Positions 1 through 8,516 are shown, numbered from the stretch's first letter. The stretch is DNA of 64,000 nucleotides from Stutzerimonas frequens (GCF_024448335.1 NZ_JAMOHM010000003.1:62001-126000); one strand, 5' to 3'. A program made the numbers and translations. Notes: generated by a model not told the origin, from the sequence alone.

Positions 1-835
1 CGGCGCTGAGTTTGGCCAGCTGCTCGAGGTCGGTCTGCATGCCAGAGGTTTCGCGGATGCGGGCGAGGATCTCGCGCTTGAGCTCGGTGAATTCCGGCGA
101 GAGCTTCATATCCTGGTGGCGCTGGGCCGGCAGCGGCACCTCGTAGATGGAATCGATGCGCCCGGGGCGGGGCGCCATCAGCACGATGCGGCTGCCCAGA
201 TAGATGGCTTCTTCGACATCGTGGGTGACGAACAGGATGGTGCTCTTCTCCAGCCGGTGCACGTGACGGATCAGGTCGTGCATGACTTCGCGGGTTTGCG
301 CATCCAGCGCGCCGAACGGCTCGTCCATCAGCAGTGTCGCGGGTTTGGGCAGCAGGGCGCGGGCAATGGCAACGCGTTGCTGCATGCCGCCGGAGAGCTG
401 GCTGGGGTAGGCATCGGCGAAGCGCGTCAGACCCATCAGGTTGAGCAGGGCATCGGCGCGGCCGGCGGCGGACTCCACGTCTCCATCGTGGCGCACGGTA
501 TCGCCGATCACCTTGAGCTGGCGGCAGAACTTGATGTTCTGCATCACCGTCAGCCAGGGGTAGAGGCTGTAGTGCTGGAAGACCATGGCGCGGTCGACGC
601 CAGGGCCGTCGATGGGCTTGCCGTCGAGCAGGATCTCGCCACGGCTCAGCGTTTCCAGCCCAGCGATGATTCGCAGCAGCGTGGATTTGCCACAGCCCGA
701 CGCGCCGACGAAGGTGACGAACTCGTTGGACTGGATATCCAGGTCGATCGACTGCAGCGCCTGCACCTCGCGGCGCTCGCTAACAAAGGTCTTGCCGACC
801 TGGCGGACACGAATCTTGGCATCGGACATGGTCAT
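1..835 (-). CDS. ABC transporter ATP-binding protein (NitT/TauT/SsuB type), 3' end outside window
   Basis: ATPase subunit of an importer of the nitrate/taurine/sulfonate family, acting on the cytoplasmic face with the permease encoded just upstream. The reading frame is open to the window edge, so about 278 codons are visible and the stop lies outside. Walker A GASGCGKS is at residues 44-51, the Q-loop Gln near 87, signature LSGGMQQR at 147-154, Walker B LLMDEP near 168-173 and the switch His at 205, so it should be a working ATPase. The start ATG overlaps the permease stop in an ATGA; a second ATG two codons on is possible. It is the last visible gene of the guanidine-riboswitch operon A. 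The substrate cannot be read from the ATPase; context suggests a guanidine-related compound. Confidence 0.9.
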   Translation of the reverse strand, partial: MTMSDAKIRVRQVGKTFVSERREVQALQSIDLDIQSNEFVTFVGASGCGKSTLLRIIAGLETLSRGEILLDGKPIDGPGVDRAMVFQHYSLYPWLTVMQNIKFCRQLKVIGDTVRHDGDVESAAGRADALLNLMGLTRFADAYPSQLSGGMQQRVAIARALLPKPATLLMDEPFGALDAQTREVMHDLIRHVHRLEKSTILFVTHDVEEAIYLGSRIVLMAPRPGRIDSIYEVPLPAQRHQDMKLSPEFTELKREILARIRETSGMQTDLEQLAKLSA

Positions 836-1710
836 TTCCTCATCCAGGGAAAGGCGCGGCGGTGCAACCAGCGGAAGGCCTGGTCGGTGAGCAGGCCGAT
901 CAGACCGATCAGCAGGATGCCGGCGAAGATCTTGTCGGTGTGCATGTAGCGCTGCGCCTTGAGGATGGCGTAGCCGAGGCCGGAGTTCGCCGCGACCAGT
1001 TCGGCCACCACCAGATAGGTCCAGGCCCAGCCGCAGGTGATGCGCAGGGTGTCGAGCAGCGCCGGTTTGGCCGACGGCAGGATCACCAGCTTGACGATCT
1101 CGCTGCGGTTGGCCCCCATGGTCTGCGCCGCCTCGATCTGCGCCATGGGCACGCGGCGCACATCCTCGGCGACCATCAGCACCATCTGGAAAAAGGTGCC
1201 GATGAAGATGATCAGCACCTTGGAGCCTTCGTCGATGCCGACCCAGAGCATCACCAGCGGAATGAACGCCACTGCGGGCATGTAGCGGATGAAGTCGGTG
1301 AGCGGTTCGAGAAAGGCCTGCACCGGCCGGTAGGTGCCGATGTACAGCCCCAGCGGCAGGGCGATCAGCGCCGAGGCGCCGAAGCCCGCCATGACCCGCC
1401 AGACGCTGATGCCGATGTCCCCCAGCAGCCCTTCGCTTGTCCACCAGCGGCCGATGCGTTCGAGCACCGCGCCGGGGCTGGGCATGAACATCGGGTCGGC
1501 AAGGCCAAGCGCGGTCCACAGCCACCAGATGATGAAGGGCAGGCTCAGCCCGGCGCCGGTCAGCAGCCAGGCGCTGCGCCGGGATATCTCGCCGCGAATG
1601 CGCCAGAAACTGCTCTTGCGCACCACCTGTTTGGCCGGTGTGGCCGGTGTTGCCGTATGTCGCTGCTGCGCGGCAGTGGCAGCGGAGGGGATGCTGATCT
1701 GCGCTGTCAT
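832..1710 (-). CDS. ABC transporter permease (BPD_transp_1, SsuC/TauC type)
   Basis: Inner-membrane permease of 292 residues. A polar N-terminal tail of about 45 residues is followed by roughly six hydrophobic segments. The EAA loop that docks the ATPase is visible at residues 193-200 (EAAQTMGA), inside the usual binding-protein-dependent permease domain. An AGGAGG ribosome site stands 7 bases before the ATG. The start overlaps the stop of the upstream gene of unknown function (ATGA), and its own stop overlaps the ATPase start, so the three are translationally coupled. With the binding protein at the head of the operon it completes one ABC importer. Confidence 0.9.
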   Translation of the reverse strand: MTAQISIPSAATAAQQRHTATPATPAKQVVRKSSFWRIRGEISRRSAWLLTGAGLSLPFIIWWLWTALGLADPMFMPSPGAVLERIGRWWTSEGLLGDIGISVWRVMAGFGASALIALPLGLYIGTYRPVQAFLEPLTDFIRYMPAVAFIPLVMLWVGIDEGSKVLIIFIGTFFQMVLMVAEDVRRVPMAQIEAAQTMGANRSEIVKLVILPSAKPALLDTLRITCGWAWTYLVVAELVAANSGLGYAILKAQRYMHTDKIFAGILLIGLIGLLTDQAFRWLHRRAFPWMRK

Positions 1711-2516
1711 GCGGGAACCTCCTGTGAAACGGTGGGCACATCCAGTTCGACGCGTTGCCAGCCGCCGGCCGCCGGATAGCGACCGAGGGCGGCAAGGTCC
1801 GCGGCGGGCAGGCTGGCGGGGTCGGCGAAGTTCCAGTAGCTCGACAACAGGGCGTCGCCGACGCGGCCGGGCAGCGTCGAATGGGTGATCTGCCAGGGTG
1901 TGGCGCCGTTGCGGTGGCGGCCGAAGGACAGCTCGCAGGCCAGCAGCTGCGGCCGCAGCGCGGGGCCGACGGCGGCCAGCTGGTCACGCAGATGCCCCGA
2001 GCTGGCCGGCAGCAGAATCGGCCGCTCGGCGGCGAACAGGAAGTAGTCGCCCGCTACCAGCAGGCAGGCCTGGCGGGCTGGCTGCTCCGCCGCGCGCAGC
2101 CAGATCCCCCAGTTGCGCCCCTGCGATTCCGGCAGGCGCTGCCAGCTTTCGTGATAGCTGCCGTCCAGCCCGTCTTCCAGTAGCCGTTCCGGGTTCTCGA
2201 AGCGCATCAGGCCGATGTCCGCAGGCCCGCCCGGCGGCTGGAAGTCGATCAGCCGATGCCACTGGCAGATATCGCCGTTGACCTCGGTGATGCCGGCAAA
2301 GCCGGCCTGTTCGCTCAGCGCCAGCTGCTGGGCATGGCTGCAGGTTTCAAGCGAGGCGGCTGGCGGCAGTGTCTGTGGTCGCGGCAGGCGGATATCGGCG
2401 TGCAGACGGGCGGTCTGCAGCCAGTAGACTTCGCTGGTTTCGTCGCGCAGGCCGGCCGTGGTGGTCAGCAGGCGGCGGCGCCAGACGCCGAGATAGGCAT
2501 CGGGAACGGTTTTCAT
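1707..2516 (-). CDS. Conserved protein of unknown function, possibly HRI1/lipocalin-like
   Basis: A 269-residue soluble-looking protein with no signal peptide or membrane segment. I cannot assign a function. The pattern near the N-terminus (YWLQTARLHADIRLP at about 31-45) followed by several short beta-prone blocks recalls the small lipocalin-like HRI1 family, but this is from memory and uncertain. An alternative is a binding or accessory protein for the operon's enzymes. A GGAG site lies 8 bases before the ATG. It sits 49 bases after the biuret-hydrolase-like gene and overlaps the permease start by 4 bases, so it belongs to the guanidine-riboswitch operon and probably shares its substrate. 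Confidence 0.7.
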   Translation of the reverse strand: MKTVPDAYLGVWRRRLLTTTAGLRDETSEVYWLQTARLHADIRLPRPQTLPPAASLETCSHAQQLALSEQAGFAGITEVNGDICQWHRLIDFQPPGGPADIGLMRFENPERLLEDGLDGSYHESWQRLPESQGRNWGIWLRAAEQPARQACLLVAGDYFLFAAERPILLPASSGHLRDQLAAVGPALRPQLLACELSFGRHRNGATPWQITHSTLPGRVGDALLSSYWNFADPASLPAADLAALGRYPAAGGWQRVELDVPTVSQEVPA

Positions 2517-2565
2517 GGGTAATGCTCCGCAAATAGCGTGCTTCGGACGCGATCAGGCTGAGAAG

Positions 2566-3225
2566 TCATGGCGATACATCCAGCTGGTTCAGCAGCCGAT
2601 GGCTGTCGATCACGCTGCCGAACAGGCCGCCTTCCACCTCGATCATCGCCAGCGCAGCCGCATGCAGTTGCGGGTCGGACGAGGCGCAGGCGTCGCGGAC
2701 GGTCAGGCAGTCGAAGCCAAGGTCGATGGCCTGGCGCAGCGTCGAGGCCACGCAGACCTCGGTGGTCACGCCGGTCAGGATCAGCCGCTCGATACCGCGA
2801 CGGCGCAGGATCAGTTCGAGATCGGTATGGGCGAAGGCGCTGTAGCCCGGCTTGTCGATCACCGGCTCGCCGGCGCGCGGTTGCAGCTCGTCGATCAGGT
2901 CATGACCGAATTCGCCGCGCACCAGCAGGCGGCCGAGGGGGCCGGGGCTGCCGATGGCAGCGCCGGTGGCCTGGGCGCGGCGGCGTTTGGGCTCGGGCAG
3001 GTCGGAAAGATCCGGTCGATGGCCTTCACGGGTGTGCACCACCAGCATGCCCACGCCGCGGGCGCGATCCAGCAGCGCCTGGATCGCCGCGATCGGTGCG
3101 CGCAGGCGGCTGACGTCCATGCCGGCCTGGTCGGCGTATCCGCCCAGCGCGCAGAAGTCGCGCTGCATGTCGATCACCAGCAGCGCCGTATGCTCGAGGA
3201 ACAGCGGGTTCGTCGTCAGGCTCAC
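2566..3225 (-). CDS. Isochorismatase-like cysteine hydrolase, biuret/guanylurea hydrolase clade
   Basis: A 219-residue cysteine amidohydrolase. The family triad is visible as Asp19 (VIDMQRDF), Lys125 (VIDKPG) and Cys158 (TTEVCVA). Compared with the remembered Rhizobium biuret hydrolase (triad Asp36/Lys142/Cys175) the spacing is identical with a constant offset of 17, and the blocks HTREGHRPDL and GVFGSV-like GGLFGSV are shared. This places it close to biuret, triuret and guanylurea hydrolases rather than siderophore isochorismatases. The residue after DKPG differs (Tyr-Ser-Ala instead of Lys-Gly-Ser in BiuH), so the substrate may differ. The GTG start overlaps the creatininase stop (GTGA). 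Biuret hydrolysis would give allophanate, the substrate of the allophanate hydrolase of operon B. Confidence 0.85.
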   Translation of the reverse strand: MSLTTNPLFLEHTALLVIDMQRDFCALGGYADQAGMDVSRLRAPIAAIQALLDRARGVGMLVVHTREGHRPDLSDLPEPKRRRAQATGAAIGSPGPLGRLLVRGEFGHDLIDELQPRAGEPVIDKPGYSAFAHTDLELILRRRGIERLILTGVTTEVCVASTLRQAIDLGFDCLTVRDACASSDPQLHAAALAMIEVEGGLFGSVIDSHRLLNQLDVSP

Positions 3226-3983
3226 AGGGCGAACTCCTTGCACACCGCGGCGGCGATGCCTTCGACGATGTCGTGGGCCAGCCGCTGGCCTTTCGCCGCG
3301 CTGGAGCCTCTGGCCGAGGACAGCACCCCGGAGGGCGGCACCCATTCGGTACGGGTGGGGTACATGTCGTAGGGCGGAAAGTCGGCCGGGGCGTCGTCGG
3401 GAATCTTCTCCAGCGCGACCAGTTGCGGATGGAAATGCAGCATCAGCGAGGTCTCGATCACCGCGGCATGCTCTAGCGCGAAACCGGGAAAGCCGTTCGG
3501 GAAGACATCGGTCAGGGTCTGCTCGCGGCAGAAGTCCCAGTGTTCCAGACGCATCACTTCCAGCCCGGCGCCCGGTCCGAGGTCGCGCAGCGCCAGCTGG
3601 ATGCCTTCGGCGACGAACCACTGGTTCTCGTAATGGCCGAGCACCAGCACCAGGCGGCGCACGCCGTGGCGGTGGAACTCCCGCACGGCGTCGCGCACCA
3701 GAGCGCTCAAGGTCGCGCCATCCAGGCTCGTGGTGCCGCAGAAGTGCTGGCCGCCGCCGCATTTCGGTTGCGACTTGTAGCCGTATGACAGCGCCGGTGC
3801 CACCAGACCGCCGACCCGCGCCGCCACGTCGGCGCTGATGGCGCTGGCCAGCAGCGCGTCGGTGCCCAGCGGCAGGTGCGGGCCATGCTGCTCGGTGGCA
3901 CCGCAGGGCAGAAAGACCACGGCGCCTTCGCGCACGCGGCGTTCGTAATCGACCCAGCTCAGTTGATCCATGTGCACGGTCAT
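3222..3983 (-). CDS. Creatininase-family amidohydrolase
   Basis: A 253-residue metal-dependent amidohydrolase. It resembles true Pseudomonas creatininase more than the broader formamide hydrolase family: the blocks YGYKSQ, HFCGTTSLDGATL and GHYEN all match what I recall of the P. putida enzyme. Metal ligands predicted by that comparison are Glu31, His33, Asp42, His117 and Glu119; the His172 general acid/base is kept. The substrate-gating Trp174 of P. putida is replaced by Phe168, so creatinine itself may not be the substrate. The ATG was chosen because AAGGAG lies 9 bases upstream. It overlaps the transporter stop (ATGA) and the next gene (GTGA). Confidence 0.88.
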   Translation of the reverse strand: MTVHMDQLSWVDYERRVREGAVVFLPCGATEQHGPHLPLGTDALLASAISADVAARVGGLVAPALSYGYKSQPKCGGGQHFCGTTSLDGATLSALVRDAVREFHRHGVRRLVLVLGHYENQWFVAEGIQLALRDLGPGAGLEVMRLEHWDFCREQTLTDVFPNGFPGFALEHAAVIETSLMLHFHPQLVALEKIPDDAPADFPPYDMYPTRTEWVPPSGVLSSARGSSAAKGQRLAHDIVEGIAAAVCKEFAL

Positions 3984-4864
3984 GCGCAGGTGCTCCTTGT
4001 CTCGATTGAAAGGGGACGTTCCGGCCAGCCGGCGATCAGCGCGGCGGTGGTGATCAGGGCGGCGCCGAGCCATTCGTTCGGGCCTATGGCGTGGCTGCCG
4101 AACCAGGCGGACGACAGCACCGCGGCGATCAGCTCGAACACCACCAGCACTGCGGCGCGGCCGGCTTCCAGATGAGTCAGGCCGTACTGCACGGCGGCCA
4201 TGCTGACCAGCCAGCCGAGCGCGAGCAGGGCGATCTGCCAGCTCAGGGTCAGATCAAGGGGCGGAAGTGGCTGGCGCAGCAGCAGGCAGAACAGCCCACC
4301 GAGCAGCGCGCTGCCGACGAAACTGACCAGCGCCTTGCTCGCCAGCGGCACCCGGTCGGCGGCACGAGTGGCGAGATTGTTGAGGCTGAAGGCGAGGCCG
4401 GCGGAAAGCGCCAGCCAGTCGTTCGCGCCGGGCGCGTCCAGAGTTTCACCCGTGATGCCGAGGGTCAGGCCGATGCCGAGCATCGCCAGCCCGAGGGCAA
4501 ACAGCCGTGTGCCGCTGAGGCGTTCGCCCAGCAGCAGCCAGCCGCCGACCATCGCCCACACCGGCGCCAGGTAGAACAGCAGCATCACCCGCACCACGTT
4601 GCCCTCGGCCAGGGCGGTAACCAGGGCGGCGGTGGCCCAGCCACCGCACAGGCCCATGGTGAGCACCTGGCGATACTGGCTCGCCCACTGGTGGCGCTGC
4701 TGCCAGAGCACCGGCACAGCCAGCAGGCTGAGCAGCGAATAGGTCAGCAGCACCAGCGGCATGCCGGCCAGGCCGCGGGCTGCGAAGAACTGCAGCGGCA
4801 GCCAGCCCAGCCCCCACATGATGGCGCCGCCGATCAGCATGCCCTGTGGCATCAGGCTGTTCAT
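3980..4864 (-). CDS. DMT-family transporter (EamA, ten-helix)
   Basis: A 294-residue integral membrane protein of the drug/metabolite transporter superfamily, with two EamA repeats and about ten hydrophobic helices. Small multidrug-type relatives export guanidinium, but this is the larger EamA form, whose substrates are diverse metabolites. In a guanidine-riboswitch operon it may export a toxic intermediate or excess product, or serve as a second importer. The start ATG overlaps the dehydrogenase stop (ATGA) and its stop overlaps the creatininase start, so it is embedded in the coupled chain. Confidence 0.85.
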   Translation of the reverse strand: MNSLMPQGMLIGGAIMWGLGWLPLQFFAARGLAGMPLVLLTYSLLSLLAVPVLWQQRHQWASQYRQVLTMGLCGGWATAALVTALAEGNVVRVMLLFYLAPVWAMVGGWLLLGERLSGTRLFALGLAMLGIGLTLGITGETLDAPGANDWLALSAGLAFSLNNLATRAADRVPLASKALVSFVGSALLGGLFCLLLRQPLPPLDLTLSWQIALLALGWLVSMAAVQYGLTHLEAGRAAVLVVFELIAAVLSSAWFGSHAIGPNEWLGAALITTAALIAGWPERPLSIETRSTCA

Positions 4865-5616
4865 GCGCCCATCCAGGAGCCGCCGTTGGGCCCGAGCAGC
4901 TGTCCGGTGAAATAGCTCGCCTGCGGCGAAAGCAGGAAGACGATTGCCGCCGCGACTTCCTCCGGCGTGCCCAGGCGCGCCATGGGGATCGCCAGCTCCT
5001 TGGCCATCCACTCGTCGCTCATGTGCTCCGGGCTGACCATCGCCGTGGCGATGGGACCGGGCGCGACGCCATTGATGCGGATGTCGTCTGCAGCGAACTC
5101 GCGGGCCAGTGAGCGGGTCAGGCCGATCACCCCGGCCTTGGCCGTGCAGTAGGCGGCGTACTGTTCGCGGCCGAGAAAGCCGAGGTCCGAGGCGACATTG
5201 ACGATGGCGCCGCTGCGCCGCGGCTGCATCTGTGCCAGTGCATGCCGGCAGCAGCGGTAGACGCCGGCGAGATCGACGCCCAGCACCCTTGCCCAGTCGG
5301 CCTCGCTGGTTTCGAGAAAGGGCTTTTCCAGGATCACCCCGGCGTTGTTGACCAGCAGATCCAGCGGTCCCTGCGCCTCGATGGTCTCGAACATTGCCGC
5401 GACTGCAGCCGGATCGCTGACATCGGCCTCGATGGCCCGGGCGCAGCCGCCGCTGGCGATGATCTGCTCGACCACTCGTTCCGCCAAATCGTGTTGATCG
5501 CGATGGTTGATCCAGACCCGCGCGCCTTCGGCGGCCAGCGCGAGTGCGGTGGCACGGCCGATACCGGTTGCCGCGCCGGTGACCAGAGCGGTCTGTCCGG
5601 TAAAGATGGCAGCCAT
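4861..5616 (-). CDS. Short-chain dehydrogenase/reductase (SDR), classical
   Basis: A 251-residue NAD(P)-dependent oxidoreductase. The dinucleotide motif TGAATGIG is at residues 13-20, NNAG at 90-93, catalytic Ser143, Tyr156 and Lys160 (YCTAK). It resembles the FabG/glucose-dehydrogenase-like classical SDRs; the substrate cannot be told from sequence. The ATG overlaps the stop of the preceding SDR by one base (TGATG) and its stop overlaps the EamA start. It is probably the second of two consecutive alcohol/aldehyde or carbinol oxidation steps after the membrane oxygenase-like enzyme of the same operon. Confidence 0.88.
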   Translation of the reverse strand: MAAIFTGQTALVTGAATGIGRATALALAAEGARVWINHRDQHDLAERVVEQIIASGGCARAIEADVSDPAAVAAMFETIEAQGPLDLLVNNAGVILEKPFLETSEADWARVLGVDLAGVYRCCRHALAQMQPRRSGAIVNVASDLGFLGREQYAAYCTAKAGVIGLTRSLAREFAADDIRINGVAPGPIATAMVSPEHMSDEWMAKELAIPMARLGTPEEVAAAIVFLLSPQASYFTGQLLGPNGGSWMGA

Positions 5617-6404
5617 CAGTGCATCACCTCGCCGTGGCTGACCGACAGCGCCTGCCCGGTCAGGGCGGCGGCCAGCGGTGAGCCGAGGAACAGGAAGGTG
5701 CCACCCAGATCGGCCGGTGTCAGCAGCTCCGGAATGGCCTGGTTGGCGAGGATCGCCGCCAGCTCGGCGCTGTCGCTGCGGCCGTTGGCATCCGCCATCA
5801 CCTGCAGCGAGCGCATGGCTGCATCGGTGCCGATCCAGCCGGGGCACACCGCGTTCACCCGGATGCGCCGCGGGCCCAGCTCCCAGGCCAGCGAGCGGGT
5901 CAGGCCGACCACCGCGTGCTTGCTGGCGACATAGGCGGAAAAGCCCGGCACGCCTTTCAGACCCCAGATGGAGGCCTGGTTGATCACGCTGGCGCCGGCG
6001 CGCAGGCGTGGCAGCAATGCGCGGGTCAGGCGCTGCATGGAACCGACGTTGTTCTCCAGCAGGGCCGACCAGCGCTGATCGGCCTCGAAGCTGCACTCGC
6101 CCAGCGGCGTGGCGTACTCGACGCCGGCGTTGTTGATCAGCACATCGGCGTTGAGGCCGCGGCAGGCGAGGTCATCGGCGTACTGCTGCACCGCCTGGCG
6201 ATCGCCCAGGTCCAGAGCGGTGCAGTGCAGCGGCGTCTCGCCAGCGAGTTCGTCGGCGAGCCGGGCGAGGGCGTCGGCGTCACGGTCCAGCAGCTCCAGG
6301 GTGGCGCCGGCAGCGGCGAAGCTCTGCGCCAGACCCTGGCCGATGCCCCCGGCGGCGCCGGTGATGACCACGCAACGGCCTCGGTAATCCAGTGCCTTGT
6401 GCAT
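5616..6404 (-). CDS. Short-chain dehydrogenase/reductase (SDR), classical
   Basis: A 262-residue SDR distinct from its downstream neighbour. The cofactor motif TGAAGGIGQG is at residues 15-24, NNAG at 91-94, and the active-site residues are Ser145, Tyr158 and Lys162 (YVASK). Aspartate follows the second strand (LLDRD, about 38-42), which favours NAD over NADP. It starts one base after the stop of the desaturase-like gene and overlaps the second SDR by one base, so both are made from the same message. Two SDRs in one operon suggest sequential oxidations of a hydroxylated substrate; this is inference. Confidence 0.88.
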   Translation of the reverse strand: MHKALDYRGRCVVITGAAGGIGQGLAQSFAAAGATLELLDRDADALARLADELAGETPLHCTALDLGDRQAVQQYADDLACRGLNADVLINNAGVEYATPLGECSFEADQRWSALLENNVGSMQRLTRALLPRLRAGASVINQASIWGLKGVPGFSAYVASKHAVVGLTRSLAWELGPRRIRVNAVCPGWIGTDAAMRSLQVMADANGRSDSAELAAILANQAIPELLTPADLGGTFLFLGSPLAAALTGQALSVSHGEVMH

Positions 6405-6405
6405 G

Positions 6406-7428
6406 TCACACCGCCGTCAGGAACGAGACGCCCACGGCGCCGTAGAAGTTGTCGGCCTTGTTCGGCCCTTCGCTGACCACCCCGTAGTCATCGTCCAGCA
6501 CGCGGCGTACGCGGTAGCGGTGGAAGCTGCCGAGCAGCTTGCGCATCGGGATGACCTGGTTGTAGGTGCTGCCGTACAGCTCGGCGTGCAGCTTGGGCAG
6601 GCGATACCAGGGCGCCACCGGCTTCTCGTGGTGGGCGTTGTGGAAGGAAAAGTTGAGCAGCAGCAGGTTCAGCGCCGGCCAGCGCTCGGAAACCACGTTG
6701 CTGTAGGTGTTCTGCTGCTCGTAGCTGCGGTCGCGGCGCTTGTCCTCCGGCAGCTTGCCACCGTCCTCCAGTACGGCGAAGGCCTCGTAGGTGTGCTGAT
6801 AGGCATCGGCGAAACGCAGCACGCTGAGCATGATCATCCATGCAACGGCGTAGAGCAGCACGGCCTTCGGCGATAGCACCGCGAGCCCGGCAAAAAGCAG
6901 CGTGCGAATGGCCAGCACCGCGGCGACCTTGCCGCGCCGGGCGCGGTGCTTGTCGTTGTCGGTGATGAAGGGCAGGGCGATCACGTAGAAATGCATGATC
7001 AGTTCCACCGCCGGCACATAGGCCCATTCCAGCGCCAGCACCAGCTTCTGGAACCACAGCGGGCGTGCCTTGAGGAAGGACTTGCTGTCGAAGGTGATCA
7101 CGTCGGCGCGGTCGACGTGGTGGCGCATGTGCTTCTTGCGCAGGTCCTGGAACTCGGCGTAGCAGCTGCCGCACAGCCAGCTGCAGACATTGCCGGCCCA
7201 TTCGTTGTGCTTGGGCACGCTGAAGATGGCGCCGTGGGCGAATTCGTGGATCAGGTAGGCGGCGATGATCATGCCGTGGGCCAGCAGCAACGTGCCCAGC
7301 GCGTTCAGCCAGCCATTCGGGGCGAACAGCAGGGCCAGGCCACCGCCGTAGGCGAGTGCGGTATAGAGGATCGCCAGGGTATTTGGGACGCGGCCATCGG
7401 CGTAGCGGTACAGAGGTTTGGCGTTCAT
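6406..7428 (-). CDS. Fatty-acid-desaturase-superfamily membrane di-iron enzyme
   Basis: A 340-residue membrane protein with the three histidine boxes of the desaturase/alkane-hydroxylase superfamily: HEFAH at 61-65, HMRHH at 100-104 and HNAHH at 263-267. Hydrophobic stretches lie at about 18-60 and 145-205. The family uses a non-haem di-iron centre with O2 for desaturation or hydroxylation of lipids, alkanes or small amines. The ATG at 7428 is preferred over an in-frame GTG 15 bases upstream because GGAG stands 6 bases before it. The gene follows the binding protein and precedes two dehydrogenases. In this nitrogen operon it may hydroxylate an alkyl side chain or N-methyl group rather than a fatty acid; that is speculation. 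Confidence 0.85.
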   Translation of the reverse strand: MNAKPLYRYADGRVPNTLAILYTALAYGGGLALLFAPNGWLNALGTLLLAHGMIIAAYLIHEFAHGAIFSVPKHNEWAGNVCSWLCGSCYAEFQDLRKKHMRHHVDRADVITFDSKSFLKARPLWFQKLVLALEWAYVPAVELIMHFYVIALPFITDNDKHRARRGKVAAVLAIRTLLFAGLAVLSPKAVLLYAVAWMIMLSVLRFADAYQHTYEAFAVLEDGGKLPEDKRRDRSYEQQNTYSNVVSERWPALNLLLLNFSFHNAHHEKPVAPWYRLPKLHAELYGSTYNQVIPMRKLLGSFHRYRVRRVLDDDYGVVSEGPNKADNFYGAVGVSFLTAV

Positions 7429-7473
7429 GGTTTTCTCCAGCACGGGCGGGCTTGCGGCCCGCCCGGCGTCGGC

Positions 7474-8475
7474 TTACTGGGCGAGCGCTTCGGTGAACTG
7501 GGCGTCGTAGGTCTGGCTGAAATCGGGGATGCTCGGGATCTGCCCGTTGTCCTTGAGCAGCTTGGCGATGATCGCGCCGCTGCCATGGAAGGAATGGGTG
7601 TCGTCGCCCGGGGTGAAGCTCTTGCCCATCTCCGCGAGCGGAATGTTGTAGGCGCCGGCCATCTGCTCGACGGCTTCTTCGGCGCTGACGCCGAGTACCT
7701 CGCCGATGATCTCAGCCGACTCCTCGGGGTGCGCCTGCATGTAGGCCAGGCCGTCGAGATAACCCTGGATCATCGCCTTGATGGCGGCAGGCTTCTTGGC
7801 GATCACCGCCTCGTCGAAGACCAGCACATCGGTGATCAGCCCCGGTGCGTCCTTGGATGAATAGACCACCTTGAATTTGTCGCCGCCGCCCATGGAGAGG
7901 ATCTGCGAGACGTTGGGCTCGTAGGTCACGCCGACCGGCAGGTTGCCCGAGGCCATGGCGCCGGGGATGCCTTCCGGGGTCATGTTGACGGCATCGATGT
8001 CCTTGTCGCTCATGCCGTTCTGCTGCAGCGCGTAGGCCAGCAGGAAGTCCGACGGCGACAGCGGGTTGAAGCCGACCTTCTTGCCCTTGAAGTCAGCGAC
8101 CGACTGAACCGAGGCGTCGGCGACGATGGCGTCACCGCCGTTGGAGAAGTCGATGGGCATCACCACCCGGTGCTTCAAGCCCTTGGCGACCGAGGCCACT
8201 ACCTGGTCGTAGGTGAGCATGCCGCCGTCCAGCGCGCGGCTGAGCATGGCGGTGGGGATCAGTGCCGGGTCGTTGAAGAACTGCAGCTCAACGTCCAGGC
8301 CATGGGGCTTGTACAGGTCGAGCTTGTCGGCGACGTAGAAGGGGCCATAGCCGGCCCAGACCACGGTGCCGATCTTCAGCTTCTCGGCGGCCTGGCTGGC
8401 CAGCGGTGAAAACAACGTTGCGACGGCCAGGCCGGCGGCGAGGAGGGTCTTGTTCAGCGAGCGCAGTGTGGACAT
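7474..8475 (-). CDS. ABC transporter substrate-binding protein (NMT1/TauA/SsuA type)
   Basis: A 333-residue periplasmic binding protein. The N-terminal signal peptide is clear (positive SLNK, hydrophobic core, SQA cleavage near residue 29). The mature part begins with the family strand KIGTVVWAGYGPFYVA and has the two-lobe NMT1 layout (VGFNPLSPSDF near 132-142, VGVTYEPN near 180). Relatives bind nitrate, taurine, thiamine precursors, urea or cyanate-like small molecules. It is the first gene after the riboswitch, with AGGGA before the ATG. Operon B encodes no binding protein, so this protein could serve both transporters. Confidence 0.9.
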   Translation of the reverse strand: MSTLRSLNKTLLAAGLAVATLFSPLASQAAEKLKIGTVVWAGYGPFYVADKLDLYKPHGLDVELQFFNDPALIPTAMLSRALDGGMLTYDQVVASVAKGLKHRVVMPIDFSNGGDAIVADASVQSVADFKGKKVGFNPLSPSDFLLAYALQQNGMSDKDIDAVNMTPEGIPGAMASGNLPVGVTYEPNVSQILSMGGGDKFKVVYSSKDAPGLITDVLVFDEAVIAKKPAAIKAMIQGYLDGLAYMQAHPEESAEIIGEVLGVSAEEAVEQMAGAYNIPLAEMGKSFTPGDDTHSFHGSGAIIAKLLKDNGQIPSIPDFSQTYDAQFTEALAQ

Positions 8476-8516
8476 GGCGTGATTTCCCTACACATTGGAA
8501 TGACAGGCACGGGATG

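Noticed and set aside
2566..3762. Extension of the biuret-hydrolase-like frame by about 180 residues upstream
   Set aside because: The extra part is Arg/Pro-rich and runs antiparallel-frame through the creatininase gene; the GTG overlapping the creatininase stop fits the family N-terminus.
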